A stretch of DNA of 35,958 nucleotides from Geobacteraceae bacterium (GTDB lineage: Bacteria; Desulfobacterota; Desulfuromonadia; Geobacterales; Geobacteraceae): positions 1 through 35,958 of the forward strand of contig JAMXLF010000029.1 in NCBI GenBank assembly GCA_024281055.1, given 5' to 3'. The notes under the pieces were generated by a model. The model worked only from the letters and a program-made list of their open reading frames with translations. It was not told the DNA's origin and did not search any database. Every line of letters begins with the position of its first letter. The first letter of the stretch is position 1. A program made the position numbers and the translations under genes. Shown piece by piece: positions 34,983 to 35,958 of the stretch.

Positions 34983-35445
34983 GCACTACCTCCGCCATCT
35001 TCCGACGGCCTCTCCGGCCCGACCTGCGCAGCGGCTCAGACTGTGCCGGTTCTTCCACCGCGATTTCGGTGAAGAGCGCACCGTCGTTGTTCAGACACCG
35101 GGGGCACTCGGGGGCGCCATGGTCGGCACCGGCGGTAAATGGCGTAAACTCCCCCTTTCCTCCCTCATGAAAGCAGATTCCGCACTGGTATATGTAGGTC
35201 CGGAATTTCTCCCAGGGGGAGATCGCCATCCCCGCCACACGGGCTACCTGGCGAAGGCTGGCGAACTGCTCCTCCAGAACGGCCGCGTAGAGGCCGTTCT
35301 TGCCGCCGAAGTGGTAAGAGATCATCGAGAAATTGACCCCGGCGGCCCGGGCCAGTTCCCGGACGTTCGTCCCGTGCAGCCCCTTCCAAGCGAAGAGCGG
35401 CGTGGCGGCGGCGATCAATTTTTTTCGGCAGTCGAGCCCTTCCAT
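34975..35445 (-). CDS. TetR DNA-binding domain fused to a rubredoxin-like zinc ribbon
   Basis: The product has 156 residues. Residues 1-60 are a TetR HTH domain (LHGTNVRELARAAGVNFSMI, then SYHFGGKNGLYAAVL). The ligand-binding domain stops after its first helix (SPWEKFRTYIYQ, aligned with DPLMKFELYVRA of the neighbouring TetR). A zinc ribbon replaces the rest: Cys88, 91, 114 and 117 (QCGIC...ECPRC), then a basic tail. So the usual dimer and ligand domain is absent and a metal-binding module takes its place, suggesting metal, redox or protein-partner sensing. ATG 35445 has GAAGGA; it follows its own promoter and a CAAACGTTTG operator. The open frame extends upstream but without family similarity. 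Confidence 0.88.
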   Translation of the reverse strand: MEGLDCRKKLIAAATPLFAWKGLHGTNVRELARAAGVNFSMISYHFGGKNGLYAAVLEEQFASLRQVARVAGMAISPWEKFRTYIYQCGICFHEGGKGEFTPFTAGADHGAPECPRCLNNDGALFTEIAVEEPAQSEPLRRSGRRGRRKMAEVVHG

Positions 35446-35456
35446 CAAAAAATCCT

Positions 35457-35472
35457 TCAAACGTTTGTTTGA
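35457..35472. promoter_or_regulatory. TetR-type operator (copy 2)
   Basis: TCAAACGTTTGTTTGA with the same CAAACGTTTG core as the copy at 34338-34352. It lies just downstream of the -10 box of the fusion-gene promoter, covering the start site, a classic autorepression position. Confidence 0.8.
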
Positions 35473-35476
35473 TTCA

Positions 35477-35504
35477 ATTTTACTAATGCCGGGAGAAAAA
35501 GCAA
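35477..35504 (-). promoter_or_regulatory. Sigma-70 promoter of the TetR operon
   Basis: Minus strand TTGCTT (35499-35504), 16 bp, TAAAAT (35477-35482), about 32 bp before the start codon. Confidence 0.6.
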
Positions 35505-35633
35505 GTAAAATTTTTGCGTAGTTTTCGAGTCGCATTCCATAATGAAGAAGGTCCCATTGATCGCCAGCTTTCAAGCTAACCGGCCTCCATGGGGCAACAC
35601 ATTGACAGGATTGAAAATTTTGCCTCAAAAGCG

Positions 35634-35658
35634 AAAAACCCGCGCAAGGCGGGTTTTT
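35634..35658. terminator. Bidirectional terminator
   Basis: AAAAACCCGC - GCAAG - GCGGGTTTTT, symmetric with A- and T-runs on both sides. It separates the porin-like gene from the TetR operon. No gene is visible between 35505 and 35764. Confidence 0.85.
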
Positions 35659-35666
35659 CAGCAAGG

Positions 35667-35719
35667 AAAAAAGGGGGAGCCGCAGCTCCCCATGAAGGAG
35701 GCTCAAGGGAATTGAGCCT
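35667..35719 (-). terminator. Two hairpins after the porin-like gene
   Basis: Minus strand: AGGCTCAA-TTCCC-TTGAGCCT (35699-35719), then GGGGAGC-TGCG-GCTCCCC (35674-35691) followed by CTTTTTTCC. The second is a good intrinsic terminator. Confidence 0.8.
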
Positions 35720-35764
35720 GGCAAAATTTGTGCTGATCTGCTCCCGGATGCCGACGCAAGGAGG

Positions 35765-35958
35765 TTATTGCCAGTAGTAGCGAAGGCTGGTAAACACCAT
35801 GTGGTCGTTTGCCGTGGGAGCTCCGCTGCCATTGAGGGCATCGAAGTACTTGTTCTGGGTGTAGGAATACTGCAGACCGGCCTGCATCTTCCCGAACTTG
35901 CCCTGGTAGAACTTCCACCACCCGCCGGCGGTCGCCTGCGAGACCCTCTTGACGTTGG
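35765..35958 (-). CDS. Outer-membrane porin-like protein, C-terminal part
   Basis: The last 63 codons of a gene that runs off the right edge. The sequence has amphipathic strands typical of a beta barrel (WWKFYQGKFGKMQAGLQYSY; then HMVFTSLRYYWQ at the end), with an aromatic-rich last strand. It resembles the C-terminus of Geobacter putative porins, but the main part is outside the window, so the family is not certain. Confidence 0.7.
   Translation of the reverse strand, partial: NVKRVSQATAGGWWKFYQGKFGKMQAGLQYSYTQNKYFDALNGSGAPTANDHMVFTSLRYYWQ

Noticed and set aside
34975-35841. N-terminal extension of the TetR-zinc ribbon gene to 288 residues
   Set aside because: The extra residues cover the promoter, operator and terminators and have no family similarity.

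Overview
The window looks like a chromosomal segment of a Geobacter-type bacterium (Desulfuromonadia). This is inferred, not proven. The grounds are GC-rich coding DNA, a seven-haem c-type cytochrome lipoprotein, tandem GEMM-I riboswitches, several sigma-54 promoter matches with a sigma-54 activator, a fused isobutyryl-CoA mutase, and the style of the intergenic palindromes.

Layout. 1-0.3 kb: the 5' end of an IS200-type transposase running off the left edge. 0.3-1.6 kb: two small conserved genes and a broken exbD. 1.6-6 kb: an RND efflux adaptor and pump pair with no outer-membrane channel gene beside it. 6-8.2 kb: a small unknown gene and a seven-haem lipoprotein cytochrome. 8.4-14.4 kb: a reactive-aldehyde / redox-stress cluster made of a YqhC-like AraC regulator divergent from a flavodoxin, two aldo/keto reductases, an FMN reductase-type protein, a scrap of a third aldo/keto reductase and a zinc alcohol dehydrogenase.

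14.6-17.75 kb (minus strand): the most striking unit. One sigma-70 promoter and two tandem cyclic-dinucleotide riboswitches precede an operon coding for an L,D-transpeptidase lipoprotein, a small Lpp-like alanine-rich lipoprotein ending in Arg-Lys, and a second L,D-transpeptidase lipoprotein. This resembles a Braun-lipoprotein-type system tethering the outer membrane to peptidoglycan, under second-messenger control. The residues at the ligand-specificity position of both riboswitches predict 3',3'-cGAMP (GEMM-Ib) rather than c-di-GMP. A third L,D-transpeptidase lies at 18.95 kb and an NlpC/P60 endopeptidase lipoprotein at 21.5 kb, so cell-envelope genes dominate 14-23 kb.

23-28 kb: gamma-carbonic-anhydrase-like protein, IcmF and a corrinoid adenosyltransferase, forming a coenzyme-B12 acyl-CoA mutase unit, then mobA. 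28-29.7 kb (minus): a 53-residue ribbon-helix-helix protein overlapping a radical SAM/SPASM gene, behind a sigma-54 promoter match. 29.9-33.6 kb: a CoA-acylating aldehyde dehydrogenase with a sigma-54 promoter match, divergent from an AcoR-like sigma-54 activator. 33.8-33.94 kb: a strong sigma-54 promoter match followed about 100 nt later by a terminator and no ORF, a candidate sRNA.

34-35.5 kb (minus): a TetR-family DNA-binding domain fused to a rubredoxin-like zinc ribbon, an ordinary TetR regulator, and a free-standing copy of the same zinc ribbon. Identical palindromic operators lie in front of the fusion gene and the free zinc ribbon, suggesting one small autoregulated regulon. The right edge cuts an outer-membrane porin-like gene.
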